DNA of 64,000 nucleotides from NCBI RefSeq assembly GCF_000379485.1, contig NZ_KB902282.1:60153-124152 (forward strand). The letters are read 5' to 3'. The translations under genes were made by a program, and so were the position numbers. This DNA comes from Wenxinia marina DSM 24838 (GTDB lineage Bacteria > Pseudomonadota > Alphaproteobacteria > Rhodobacterales > Rhodobacteraceae). The notes beneath the pieces are model-generated. The model did no database searches. It had not been told where the DNA came from and saw only the letters and a program-made list of their open reading frames with translations. Of the stretch, positions 55,154 to 64,000 are shown in pieces (position 1 is the stretch's first letter; every line of letters starts with the position of its first letter).

Positions 55154-55957
55154 ATGCCCGACGCTGCCCCCGCGACGCAAACCCTCGTCGATCCCCTGGA
55201 TCCGGCCCGCGCCCGTGCGCTGCAGGCGACGCTTGGCCTGACCCCGTCGATCGAGGCGGGCGATCCGCTGCCGCCGTTCTTCCACCACATCTACTTCTGG
55301 GAGCCGCTGCTGCCGGCCGACCTCGGCCGGGACGGGCACCCGGCGAAGGGCGGCTTCATCCCCGACCTCGGGCTGCCGCGGCGGATGTGGGCGGCGGGAG
55401 AGCTGACGTTCCACACGCCGCTGCGCGCCGGCAGCCGGGCCGAGAAGACGAGCAGCGTGGAGCAGGTGACGCGCAAGGACGGCCGCTCCGGCCCGCTCGC
55501 CTTCGTCCGGGTCCGGCACGACATCCGGCAGCGCGGCGCGATCTGCCTGACCGAGTGGCAGGAGCTGGTCTACCGCCAGGATCCCGGCCCGGACGCCCCG
55601 AAGCCCGAGGCGCCGAAGGCCAAGACGGACGAGGATCTCTGCATCACCCGCCGCTTCGACACGACCGCCCTGTTCCGCTACTCGGCGCTGACCTTCAACG
55701 GCCACCGCATCCACTACGACCAGCCCTACGCCCGCGAGGTCGAGGGCTACGACGGTCTCGTCGTCCACGGACCGCTGCTGGCGCAGTCGCTGATGCTGGT
55801 GGCGGAGGCGCGGATGGGCCGGCTCGCCGGTTTCCGCTACCGCGCGACGTCGCCCTTGATGCACCACGAGGCCGCCTCATGTTGCTGGACCAAGGGCGGC
55901 ACCCTCTGGGTCCGGGCGCCCGACGGACGGCAGAACATGATCGCGGAGGCGCGCTGA
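55154..55957 (+). CDS. MaoC/FAS1-like hotdog dehydratase (mesaconyl-C4-CoA hydratase-like)
   Basis: 267 residues with two hotdog domains. PFFHHIYFWEPL and HIYFWEPLLPADLGRDGHP in the N-terminal half and LFRYSALTFNGHRIHYDQPYA in the C-terminal half match the group containing fungal Htd2, mesaconyl-C4-CoA hydratase and 3-methylfumaryl-CoA hydratase. The catalytic site is in FNGHRIHYD. The organism uses the ethylmalonyl-CoA pathway (mcd), so a C5 dicarboxylyl-CoA substrate is attractive but unproven. Coupled to the next gene by a 1-bp overlap. Confidence 0.75.
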   Translation: MPDAAPATQTLVDPLDPARARALQATLGLTPSIEAGDPLPPFFHHIYFWEPLLPADLGRDGHPAKGGFIPDLGLPRRMWAAGELTFHTPLRAGSRAEKTSSVEQVTRKDGRSGPLAFVRVRHDIRQRGAICLTEWQELVYRQDPGPDAPKPEAPKAKTDEDLCITRRFDTTALFRYSALTFNGHRIHYDQPYAREVEGYDGLVVHGPLLAQSLMLVAEARMGRLAGFRYRATSPLMHHEAASCCWTKGGTLWVRAPDGRQNMIAEAR

Positions 55958-56325
55958 TGGAAAAGGATCTGTCGGTGAACGTGCTGGGCCAGCCGCTGCA
56001 GCCCTGCTCGACCGAGCCGCTCACGGGCTTCTTCCGCAACGGCGCCTGCGACACCTGCGCCGAGGATCGCGGCAGCCACACCGTCTGCGCCGTGATGACG
56101 GCCGAGTTCCTCGCCTATTCCAAGTATGTCGGCAACGACCTGTCCACCCCCCGGCCCGAGATGCGGTTCGCCGGCCTGCGCCCCGGCGACCAATGGTGCC
56201 TGTGCGCCGGGCGGTTCCTGCAGGCCCACGACGAGGGCTGCGCGCCTAAGGTGGACCTCGCCGCGACCCACGCCCGCGCCCTCGACATCGTCCCGCTGGA
56301 GGTGCTGGAGGCCTGCGCGCTGTGA
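55957..56325 (+). CDS. DUF2237 family protein
   Basis: 122 residues. Conserved NVLGQPLQPCSTEPLTGFFRNGACDTCAEDRGSHTVCAVMT, GDQWCLCAGRFLQAH and a C-terminal alpha helix. Several Cys (at least six) and a fixed GxxWCLC motif suggest metal or ligand binding. Function unknown. It overlaps the preceding gene by 1 bp and the next by 4 bp, so it is translated with both. Confidence 0.85.
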   Translation: MEKDLSVNVLGQPLQPCSTEPLTGFFRNGACDTCAEDRGSHTVCAVMTAEFLAYSKYVGNDLSTPRPEMRFAGLRPGDQWCLCAGRFLQAHDEGCAPKVDLAATHARALDIVPLEVLEACAL

Positions 56326-56897
56326 TCCGCCCCCTCGCCCTCGCCCTGCTCCTCGCCGCGCCCGCCACCGCGCAGGACGTCCGCCCCGCCGACCGGGAGC
56401 GGCTGGACGGCTGGCTCGGCCATTTCGGCGACGCGGTGAAGCAGGCCTATGCCGGCGGCGACCCCGCCGACCTCGACCAGCTCCGCCAGGCGATGGACGG
56501 CGAGCCGGGGCCGCTGTTGCCCGAGGGCGACTGGGCCTGCCGGACGATGAAACTGGGAGAGATCCTGCCGATTACCGTCTATACCGACTTCCGCTGCCGG
56601 ATCACCGCAGCGGGCGACGGGACGTGGCGGCTGGAGAAGCTGACCGGCTCGCAGCGGACGACGGGAACCATCACGCAGACAGACGAGGGCGCGCTGTACC
56701 TTGGCGTCGGCTACGTCGCGGGCGGCCCGGCGGTGGACTATGCCGGCCTGCCGCCGGACAGCCAGGAGCCCGTGGAGCCGGGCCAGACCCACGCACAGGT
56801 CGGATGGTTCGAGCAGACCGCGCCGGACGAGGCGCGGCTGTTGCTGCCCGACCCCATCCTCGAGAGCCGGTTCGACATCCTGTGGCTCACCCGCTGA
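56322..56897 (+). CDS. DUF4893-type secreted protein
   Basis: 191 residues with a signal peptide (MIRPLALALLLAAPATA) and the DUF4893 core GDWACRTMKLGEILPITVYTDFRCRI, where two Cys probably form a disulfide. Function unknown; expected in the periplasm. Starts at a GTG overlapping the DUF2237 stop. Convergent with trpB. Confidence 0.75.
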   Translation: MIRPLALALLLAAPATAQDVRPADRERLDGWLGHFGDAVKQAYAGGDPADLDQLRQAMDGEPGPLLPEGDWACRTMKLGEILPITVYTDFRCRITAAGDGTWRLEKLTGSQRTTGTITQTDEGALYLGVGYVAGGPAVDYAGLPPDSQEPVEPGQTHAQVGWFEQTAPDEARLLLPDPILESRFDILWLTR

Positions 56898-56906
56898 GGG
56901 CGGCGT

Positions 56907-58133
<1,227 letters not shown>

Positions 58134-58289
58134 CGGGGCCTCCCTCGCAAATGGCATCCGCCGGTCTAGCCGGTCGCCCCCCGCGCCACAAGCGCACGGA
58201 GGCGCGGTGCGTCAGCGCACGGGCGCTGCGCCCTGTGCCCTGCGGGGCGCGGCCCTATCTGAAGGGCGAACCACGAGAGGAGACGCGCA

Positions 58290-59276
58290 ATGGGACGGCT
58301 GGTCGACGGAAAGTGGCAGACCGAGGCGCAGTTCGCCGGCGACGACGGCAGCTTCAACCGGCAGGAGACGACCTTCCGCAACTGGGTGACGCCGGACGGC
58401 GCGCCCGGGCCGAGCGGCGAGGGCGGATTTCCGGCGGCGAGCGGTCGGTATCACCTCTACGTCTCGTACGCGTGCCCATGGGCGCACCGGACGCTGATCT
58501 TCCGCCGGCTCAAGGGGCTGGAGGATCACATCGGCGTCTCGGTCGTCCATCCCGACATGCTGGACGAAGGGTGGGAGCTGAGGACCGATTTCCCCGGCGC
58601 CACCGGAGACAGGCTCTACGGTCTGGAGACGCTGAAGGAGCTGTACCTCAAGACCGACCCGGACATCTCGACCAAGGTCACGGTCCCGGTCCTCTGGGAC
58701 ACCGAGCGCGAGACCATCGTCTCGAACGAGAGCGCCGAGATCATCCGCATGATGAACTCCGCCTGGGACGGGATCACCGGCAACACCGACGACTACTGGC
58801 CCGAGGCGATGCGGGACGAGATCGCGCCGGTGAACGACCGCATCTACGACACCGTCAACAACGGCGTCTACAAGGCCGGCTTCGCGACGAAGCAGTCGGC
58901 CTACGACACTGCCGTGGGCGCGCTGTTCGACAGCCTCGACTGGCTGGAGGATCGCCTGTCCACCCACCGCTACCTCATGGGCGACCGGATCACCGAGGCG
59001 GACTGGCGGCTGCTGACCACGCTGCTGCGGTTCGACGCGGTCTATCACGGGCACTTCAAGTGCAACCGCAACAAGCTGATCGAGTTTCCGAACCTCTGGG
59101 GCTACACGCGCGAGCTGTACCAGCATCCGGGCGTCGCCGAGACGGTGCACATGGACCACATCGTCCGGCACTACCATTACAGCCACCCGTCGGTGAACCC
59201 GAACCGGATCATCCCGATCGGGCCCGAGATCGACTTCGACGCCCCGCATGACCGTGCGCGGCTGAAGGCGGCCTGA
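58290..59276 (+). CDS. Glutathionyl-hydroquinone reductase (Xi-class GST, YqjG-like)
   Basis: 328 residues. Xi-class glutathione transferases reduce glutathionyl-hydroquinones via a Cys thiol: VSYACPWAHRTLIFRRLKGL carries the active-site Cys, FPNLWGYTRELYQHPGVAETV and HYHYSHPSVNP are the conserved C-terminal features. ATG after GAGGAG. Probably cytoplasmic and involved in quinone detoxification. Convergent with the receiver gene, 3 bp apart. Confidence 0.9.
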   Translation: MGRLVDGKWQTEAQFAGDDGSFNRQETTFRNWVTPDGAPGPSGEGGFPAASGRYHLYVSYACPWAHRTLIFRRLKGLEDHIGVSVVHPDMLDEGWELRTDFPGATGDRLYGLETLKELYLKTDPDISTKVTVPVLWDTERETIVSNESAEIIRMMNSAWDGITGNTDDYWPEAMRDEIAPVNDRIYDTVNNGVYKAGFATKQSAYDTAVGALFDSLDWLEDRLSTHRYLMGDRITEADWRLLTTLLRFDAVYHGHFKCNRNKLIEFPNLWGYTRELYQHPGVAETVHMDHIVRHYHYSHPSVNPNRIIPIGPEIDFDAPHDRARLKAA

Positions 59277-59279
59277 GGG

Positions 59280-59645
59280 TCAGGAGCGGTTGCCGTAATG
59301 CTCCACCAGCGCGGCGAGGTCCTCGGGCGTTGAATCGGCCGGGACCAGCGCCCGCAGCTGCGGCGTGATCGAGAAGATCGAGCCGTCGGAAAAGAAGGTG
59401 CGGTCGGTCACGTAGATGATCCGGCAGTCGGGGCGCCGGTACTGCACGTAATCGGCGACCGAGATCGGCGAATCGCCCTCGGCCAGCGACAGGTCGATGA
59501 CGACGACGGCGTAGTCCGTCGCCGCGACGCGGCCGATCGCCTCGTCGGCCGAGGCGGCGATATCGACCTGCTCGATCTCGCGCGCGAGGTGGCGGCGCCA
59601 GATCTCGGCGAGCTCGACCTTGTTTTCTACGATGAGGACCTTCAT
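59280..59645 (-). CDS. Stand-alone response-regulator receiver protein
   Basis: 121 residues, a single CheY-like domain: MKVLIVENKVEL, phospho-acceptor Asp51 in VVVIDLSLAEGD, Thr80 in YVTDRTFF. Two sites depart from the consensus: the acidic pair is Glu7-Asn8, and the conserved Lys near residue 103 (K-P) is replaced (VPADSTPEDL). No output domain. It may be a phosphate shuttle or a phosphorylation-independent regulator. ATG at 59645; a longer start adds 12 residues. A CtrA-type site lies 79 bp upstream. Confidence 0.75.
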   Translation of the reverse strand: MKVLIVENKVELAEIWRRHLAREIEQVDIAASADEAIGRVAATDYAVVVIDLSLAEGDSPISVADYVQYRRPDCRIIYVTDRTFFSDGSIFSITPQLRALVPADSTPEDLAALVEHYGNRS

Positions 59646-59707
59646 CGATCTCCGCTTTCGACCGCAGGCCCCAATCCCCACGCGTAACCTGACAGGAGTT
59701 ACGACGC

Positions 59708-59740
59708 GATTAAGCCCGAGTCCTTAACATAGGCTTAATC
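59708..59740. promoter_or_regulatory. CtrA-type TTAA box in a 9-bp inverted repeat
   Basis: TTAACATAGGCTTAA (59724-59738) is a full TTAA-N7-TTAA CtrA site. It lies within GATTAAGCC-N15-GGCTTAATC (59708-59716, 59732-59740). The site is between the divergent receiver and DUF1636 genes. Confidence 0.6.
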
Positions 59741-59830
59741 AAATCGCCTCAAACCGCCATGATTTGCTCCGATCCGGCGGCGTCCGCCGACCCTTGCCTT
59801 CGGGCGTGCGGTAGGCTTGTTGTCGCGCCC

Positions 59831-60196
59831 ATGACCACCTGGATCACCATCTGCGACACCTGCAAGCGACCTGGCTGGGATGCGGGCGAGGCGACCACGA
59901 CCGACGGAGAGGCTCTCGCCGCCCTGGTCGAGGCTGCGGCCGACGGGACCGGCGTCGCCACCCGCCGCGTCTCTTGCACCATGGGCTGCGAGCGCGCCTG
60001 CAACGTGATCGTCCAGGCCGCCGGCAAGATCGGCTACTCCCTCGGCCAGTTCGAGCCGTCGCAGGACGACGCCGCCGCCATCGTCGCCTACGCCCGGATG
60101 CACGCGGACAGCGAGACCGGCCGGGTGCCCTTCCGCGAATGGCCGGCGGGGGTGAAGGGGCATTTCGTCAGCCGACACGTGCCGGTGCCGGAGTGA
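59831..60196 (+). CDS. DUF1636 family metal-binding protein
   Basis: 121 residues. [14 protein letters not shown] and [16 protein letters not shown] form the conserved Cys set (at least five). DUF1636 genes sit beside cobalamin genes, so a role in cobalt handling or in the corrin ring pathway is proposed; no enzyme activity known. The ATG at 59831 is preferred; an upstream ATG at 59759 lies near the CtrA-type site. The next gene overlaps its stop (GTGA). Confidence 0.82.
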   Translation: MTTWITICDTCKRPGWDAGEATTTDGEALAALVEAAADGTGVATRRVSCTMGCERACNVIVQAAGKIGYSLGQFEPSQDDAAAIVAYARMHADSETGRVPFREWPAGVKGHFVSRHVPVPE

Positions 60197-61149
60197 CCGG
60201 CCCGGCCCGCGACCACGGCGGCGGGATCGACGCCGCCGCCGACCGCTGGGGCGGAACGCGGGCCGACTGGATCGACCTCTCGACCGGGATCAACCCGGTG
60301 CCCTACCCGCTCGACACGCTGGAGCCGCAGGCGTGGACCGCCCTGCCCGACCGCGCCGCGACCGACCGGCTGATCGCCGCGGCGCGGACCTTCTGGCAGG
60401 TGCCGCAGGGCGCGCGGATCGTGCCGGCCCCCGGCGCCTCGGCGCTGATCGCCCGGATGCCCGACCTCGCCCCGCCCGGGGCCGTCCGGATCCCGACCCC
60501 CACCTACAACGAACACGCCGCCGCCTTCCGCGCCGCCGGGCGCGAGGTCGGCGACGATGCGGCAGCGCCGGCCTGCGTCCTCGTCCACCCGAACAATCCC
60601 GACGGGCGGCTCTGGCCCGTCCCCGGCGACGCCGCCCTGACCGTGATCGACGAGAGCTTCTGCGACACCGATCCCGCCGCCAGCCACGTCGCCCGCACAC
60701 AGCGGCCGGGGACGATCGTCCTCAAGAGCTTCGGCAAGTTCTGGGGCCTCGCCGGCCTGCGCCTCGGCGTCGCCATCGGCCATCCGGATACGCTCGCCCC
60801 GGCCGGCGGGCGGAGCCTCGACGACCTCCTCGGCCCCTGGCCGGTCTCGGGTCCGGCGCTGCAGATCGGCGCACGGGCGCTGGAGGATGGCGTCTGGGCG
60901 GAGGAGGCACGCGCCCGGCTGGTCCGCAACGCCGCGCGGCTCGACGCGCTGCTGACCGGTGCGGGGGCGCGGGTCGCGGGGGGCACGCCGCTGTTCCGCC
61001 TCTACAAGGTGGACGACGCGGGCGCGTGGCAGGAGCGCCTCGCCGCCGCCCGGATTTGGTCGCGGACCTTTCCCTATTCGCGCACCTGGCTGCGCCTCGG
61101 CCTGCCCGGCCCCGAGGCGTGGGACCGCGTGGCGCAGGCGCTGCGATGA
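60193..61149 (+). CDS. cobC: Threonine-phosphate decarboxylase (CobC/CobD-type aminotransferase fold)
   Basis: 318 residues. PLP enzyme giving (R)-1-amino-2-propanol O-2-phosphate for the cobalamin nucleotide loop. [14 protein letters not shown] is the typical N terminus, [12 protein letters not shown] the middle, and the Schiff-base Lys lies in [16 protein letters not shown]. Starts at a GTG. Named CobC in the Pseudomonas aerobic scheme. Overlaps both neighbours by 4 bp. Confidence 0.88.
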   Translation: MTGPARDHGGGIDAAADRWGGTRADWIDLSTGINPVPYPLDTLEPQAWTALPDRAATDRLIAAARTFWQVPQGARIVPAPGASALIARMPDLAPPGAVRIPTPTYNEHAAAFRAAGREVGDDAAAPACVLVHPNNPDGRLWPVPGDAALTVIDESFCDTDPAASHVARTQRPGTIVLKSFGKFWGLAGLRLGVAIGHPDTLAPAGGRSLDDLLGPWPVSGPALQIGARALEDGVWAEEARARLVRNAARLDALLTGAGARVAGGTPLFRLYKVDDAGAWQERLAAARIWSRTFPYSRTWLRLGLPGPEAWDRVAQALR

Positions 61150-62069
61150 CCCTGCTGGCCGCGGCGCTCGCCGGCCTCGCCCTCGACGCCGCCTTCGGCG
61201 AGCCGCGGGCACTGTGGGACCGGGCGCCGCATCCGGCGGTCCTGATGGGCCGCGCGGTGGCCCGGCTCGACGCCGCGTGGAACCGCGTGCGGCACCGGCT
61301 GGCGCGAGGCGCGGCGGCCTACGCCGTCCTCGCCGGCGGCGCGATCCTCCTGGGGCTGGCGCTCGCCGCCCTGCCGGGCAGCGTCGCCGAGGCGCTGGTC
61401 CTCGCCATCCTCCTCGCCCAGCGCTCGCTGGCCGACCACGTCCGCGCCGTCGCCGACGCGCTGCGCCTGTCCGTGCCGGAGGGCCGCCGCGCCGTCGCCC
61501 GCATCGTCGGCCGCGACACCGCCGCGATGGACGAGCCCGCCGTCTCCCGCGCCGCGGTCGAGAGCGCGGCCGAGAACTTCTCGGACGGCGTGGTCGCGCC
61601 GCTCTTCTGGTTCCTCGTCGGCGGGCTGCCGGGACTGCTGCTCTACAAGGTCACCAACACCGCCGATTCGATGATCGGCTACCGGACAGAGCGGTACGAG
61701 CGCTTCGGCAAGGTCGCCGCCCGCGCCGACGATGTCCTCAACATCGTGCCGGCCCGCCTCACGGCGGCGATGGTCTGGCTGTGCAGGCCCGATCGCGCGG
61801 TCCTGCCCGGCCTCGTCGCCGATGCCCGTCGCCACCGCTCGCCCAACGCCGGCTGGCCCGAGGCGGCCCTGTCCCGGCTGCTCGGCCTCGCGCTGTCCGG
61901 GCCGCGGGCGTACCACGGCACGATGCGCGACTATCCTTACGTGAACGAAGGCGGGAGGCGCGAGGCCGGGCCGGCGGACATCGACCGGGCGGTGCGGGTG
62001 CTGTGGACCGTGTGGGCGGGGATCGTGGGCGCTGTCGGCGTGGCAGCGCTGGTCGCCGCGGCGGTCTGA
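61146..62069 (+). CDS. cbiB: Adenosylcobinamide-phosphate synthase
   Basis: 307 residues, integral membrane protein (called CobD in the Pseudomonas scheme). Attaches the aminopropanol arm to adenosylcobyric acid. [61 protein letters not shown] and [17 protein letters not shown] are the family blocks. Last gene of a DUF1636-cobC-cbiB unit. Confidence 0.92.
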   Translation: MTLLAAALAGLALDAAFGEPRALWDRAPHPAVLMGRAVARLDAAWNRVRHRLARGAAAYAVLAGGAILLGLALAALPGSVAEALVLAILLAQRSLADHVRAVADALRLSVPEGRRAVARIVGRDTAAMDEPAVSRAAVESAAENFSDGVVAPLFWFLVGGLPGLLLYKVTNTADSMIGYRTERYERFGKVAARADDVLNIVPARLTAAMVWLCRPDRAVLPGLVADARRHRSPNAGWPEAALSRLLGLALSGPRAYHGTMRDYPYVNEGGRREAGPADIDRAVRVLWTVWAGIVGAVGVAALVAAAV

Positions 62070-62095
62070 CCGGCGGGCGCGCAGGGAGGCATCGC

Positions 62096-62169
62096 GCCCC
62101 GGCCCCGAGCCGGGGCCTCGACGGGAAAGGGCGCCCCGGTCGGGCGAGGCCCCGGCTCGGGGCCGGGGC
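62096..62169. repeat. 25-bp perfect inverted repeat of the REP-like family
   Basis: Arms at 62096-62120 and 62145-62169 are exact complements around a 24-base loop; each arm holds CCCCGGCCCCGAGCCGGGG-type palindromes related to unit B of the repeats at 29003-29201. It may terminate cbiB transcription. Confidence 0.75.
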
Positions 62170-62258
62170 GGGGTCTCCTCCCCCGACCGTGACCCCGGCC
62201 GTCTTGGCCGCATCCCCCTCCGCCGATACCCTGCGCCGACCCGACCACGGAGCCCCCG

Positions 62259-63437
62259 ATGCGCCTTGCCACCGCCCTCGCCCTCCTCGCCGCGCCTGCC
62301 CTCGCGCAGGAGGACTACACCGACGCCCCCTGCGGCGGGGACTTCCGCGCGTTCCTGGACGGCGTCGCGGGAGAGGCGGTCGCGGCGGGACAGGACCCCG
62401 CGACCGTGGAGGCCTTCCTCGCCCCGCTGCGCCTCGACGAGAGCGTGCTCGCCGCCGACCGCCGGCAGGGCGTGTTCCAGCGCGACTTCATCGACTTCTC
62501 CCGCCGCCTGATCTCGCAGAACCGGCTCGATACCGGCCGCGCGATGGCGGAGCGGCACGACGCGATCTTCGACCGGATCGAGGCGGAGTACGGCGTGCCG
62601 CGGGGCGTCCTCCTCGCCTTCTGGGCCTTCGAGACGGATTACGGGCAGGTGCAGGGCGACTTCAACACGGCCAACGCGCTGGCGACGCTGGCCCACGATT
62701 GCCGCCGGCCGGGGCTGTTCCGGCCGCAGCTGATCGCGGCGGCGGAGCTGTTCGCGCAGGGCGGGATGGATCATCAGACGACCGGTGCCTGGGCCGGCGA
62801 GATCGGCATGGTGCAGATGCTGCCGGCCGACATCCTGGAGAGCGGGATCGACGGCGACGGGGACGGCGTCGTGTCGCTGAAGACCTCCGTGGCGGATGCG
62901 CTCCTCTCGGGCGGGCACATGCTGGCGAACCTCGGCTGGCGGGCGGGCGAGCCTTGGCTGGTGGAGGTGACGGTGCCGGCCGATCTGGACTGGATGGCGA
63001 CGGGGCTGAACCACCCGCGGACCGTGGCGGACTGGCAGGCCCTCGGCGTCGCCGGCCGCGCCGGGCCGCTGCCGCGGACGGACCTGCCGGCGCGAGTGCT
63101 GCTGCCGATGGGGCGGAACGGGCCGGCCTTCCTCGCCTACCCCAACTTCGACGTCTATTTCGAGTGGAACCAGTCGCTGGTCTACGTCACCACCGCCGCC
63201 TACTTCGCCACCCGTCTGGAGGGCGCGCCGGTCTACGCCGCCGGCACCCCCGCACCGGGCCTGTCGGGCGACGAGATGATGGAGCTGCAGCGCCGGCTGG
63301 AGGCGCGCGGTCACGACGTCGGCGGCGTCGACGGCATCCTCGGCGAGAAGACCCGAGAGGCCGTGCAGGCCGAGCAGCTGCGCCTCGGCCTGCCCGCGGA
63401 CGCCTGGCCGACGCGGGAGCTGCTCGGGGCGTTGTAG
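62259..63437 (+). CDS. Lytic murein transglycosylase (MltB/SLT_2 type) with peptidoglycan-binding domain
   Basis: 392 residues with a signal peptide (MRLATALALLAAPALA). Catalytic Glu in LLAFWAFETDYGQVQGDFNT; TTGAWAGEIGMVQMLPADIL is the second conserved block. The C terminus (from SGDEMMELQRRLEARGHDVGG) is a PG_binding_1 domain. It cuts glycan strands to 1,6-anhydro ends in the periplasm; no lipobox, so soluble. Confidence 0.92.
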   Translation: MRLATALALLAAPALAQEDYTDAPCGGDFRAFLDGVAGEAVAAGQDPATVEAFLAPLRLDESVLAADRRQGVFQRDFIDFSRRLISQNRLDTGRAMAERHDAIFDRIEAEYGVPRGVLLAFWAFETDYGQVQGDFNTANALATLAHDCRRPGLFRPQLIAAAELFAQGGMDHQTTGAWAGEIGMVQMLPADILESGIDGDGDGVVSLKTSVADALLSGGHMLANLGWRAGEPWLVEVTVPADLDWMATGLNHPRTVADWQALGVAGRAGPLPRTDLPARVLLPMGRNGPAFLAYPNFDVYFEWNQSLVYVTTAAYFATRLEGAPVYAAGTPAPGLSGDEMMELQRRLEARGHDVGGVDGILGEKTREAVQAEQLRLGLPADAWPTRELLGAL

Positions 63438-63525
63438 GGCTCCGCCTCGTCCGAGGCGTCACCGGGCGGCTGGGGGCGGTCGGACGCCCCGCAGCCGGAC
63501 GGCGCTGCGTCCGGGCACAGCGAGA

Positions 63526-63658
63526 GGGCAGTGTCTGGCCGCGGGCAGACGCTCCGACGCTGCGGCAGGGGCGATTTGTCTTGCCTCCTCCGGGCGACCC
63601 CTGAACGTCTCGCAGGTGGAGAGGAAGCGGCTGGCCGGGGGGCGGCCAGACGCTGCCC
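63526..63658. repeat. 133-bp segment bounded by 17-bp inverted repeats
   Basis: GGGCAGTGTCTGGCCGC (63526-63542) and GCGGCCAGACGCTGCCC (63642-63658) pair at 16 of 17 positions around a 99-bp centre with no gene. It could be a small non-autonomous element or a structured RNA. The rest of the 63438-63735 gap holds a weak hairpin (GCCTCG/CGAGGC) after the transglycosylase stop and the REP-like palindrome. Confidence 0.45.
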
Positions 63659-63706
63659 GGGGCCGCTTGCGCGGCTGACCCCGGGCGGGGGCAATGTAGC
63701 AGACCC

Positions 63707-63724
63707 GTCCCGGGCCTGACCCGG
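63707..63724. repeat. Truncated REP-like palindrome at the edge of the insertion sequence
   Basis: GTCCCGGGCCTGACCCGG is palindrome A of the REP-like family read inverted, but it stops 3 bases before the expected GAC end. It lies 11 bp from the transposase stop codon. Confidence 0.65.
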
Positions 63725-63735
63725 CAACTGTAACC

Positions 63736-64000
63736 TCAGGGGTTGGCTGTCGCGTAGTCCTTGGCGTCGCGGAGCATGGCGTTGAGGACGGTGAGGAGCT
63801 TGCGTGCGACGGCGATGATGGCCTGCTTGGGACGCTTTCCGGCGGCCTCGAGGCGGGCGCGGAAGGCGGCGAAGGCAGGGTCCCGGCGCGAGGCCTGCAG
63901 GCCGGCGAGGTAGAGCAGCGAGCGGATCACCGGTCGGCCGCCGGCGATCCTGCGGGGCGGGCTGCGCATCCCGGAGTCGCGCGCGACCGGCGCCAGTCCC
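63736..64000 (-). mobile_element. IS110/IS116-family transposase, C-terminal part (runs off the window)
   Basis: On the minus strand the last 87 residues read [65 protein letters not shown]: the Transposase_20 domain of IS110-family DEDD recombinases. The 5' part lies beyond 64000. The gene ends 11 bp from a truncated REP-like palindrome, in line with the habit of this family to insert in such repeats. Known members use a bridge RNA from the element's non-coding end, which would be outside this window. Confidence 0.88.

Noticed and set aside
59646..59830. Cobalamin riboswitch before the DUF1636-cobC-cbiB genes
   Set aside because: No B12-box-like sequence or suitable leader length; the region holds the CtrA-type repeat instead.

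Overview
The window is a GC-rich chromosomal segment (I estimate close to 70% G+C) from an alphaproteobacterium, almost certainly of the order Rhodobacterales (Paracoccaceae/Roseobacter group). The evidence is a split ATP synthase with a separate F0 cluster carrying b and b' subunits plus an AtpI, and an F1 cluster atpHAGDC next to an H-type lectin gene; a (2S)-methylsuccinyl-CoA dehydrogenase, the signature of the ethylmalonyl-CoA pathway; the blocks ffh-GNAT-chorismate mutase-rpsP-rimM and era-DUF1491-recO; and alphaproteobacterial regulatory sites (CIRCE, EcfG-type GGAAC/CGTT promoters, a CtrA-type TTAA-N7-TTAA site). No rRNA, tRNA or CRISPR array was seen.

Layout. 1-5 kb: end of an unknown gene, a secreted trypsin-like protease, an Hsp20, a VOC protein, then the F0 operon (minus strand). 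5-8.5 kb: ArsR-type regulator, EamA exporter with its LysR regulator, and a small stress-type locus behind an EcfG-like promoter. 8.5-17.5 kb: ffh, five tandem overlapping GNAT acetyltransferase genes, chorismate mutase, rpsP, rimM, era, DUF1491, recO and two secreted proteins. 17.5-24.6 kb: mcd, a TauE/SafE exporter, groESL under CIRCE control, a TraB/GumN protein. 25-32.9 kb: Mn-dependent pyrophosphatase, HAD phosphatase, hotdog hydratase, ribF, YcgN-like protein, threonine aldolase, hydrolase, HCCA-isomerase-like protein, prs. 33-35.3 kb: an EcfG-promoted operon of three membrane-associated stress proteins. 35.3-40.8 kb: H-type lectin and F1 operon. 41-45 kb: methyltransferase, gloB, clpA. 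45-52.6 kb: an envelope neighbourhood with an M23 peptidase, a MotA/MotB-like proton-channel pair whose MotB-like member carries a coiled coil of about 580 residues, ChaC, DUF2125 and an extensin-like protein. 52.6-59.3 kb: tyrA, hisC, VOC, hotdog, DUF2237, DUF4893, trpB and a glutathionyl transferase. 59.3-64 kb: a lone receiver protein behind a CtrA-type site, DUF1636-cobC-cbiB for cobalamin, a lytic transglycosylase, and the 3' end of an IS110-family element abutting a truncated REP-like palindrome.

Most of the segment is housekeeping: energy (both ATP synthase operons), protein folding and targeting (GroESL, Ffh, ClpA, Hsp20), ribosome maturation, amino acid and cofactor synthesis. The accessory interest lies in the uncharacterised ion-channel/peptidoglycan-tether pair, the five-gene acetyltransferase array, a set of three EcfG-like promoters that would place several unknown genes in one general-stress regulon, and a family of REP-like and 3'-end repeat elements. 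Genes are tightly packed, with many 4-bp ATGA/GTGA overlaps and convergent pairs that share CTAG as both stop codons.
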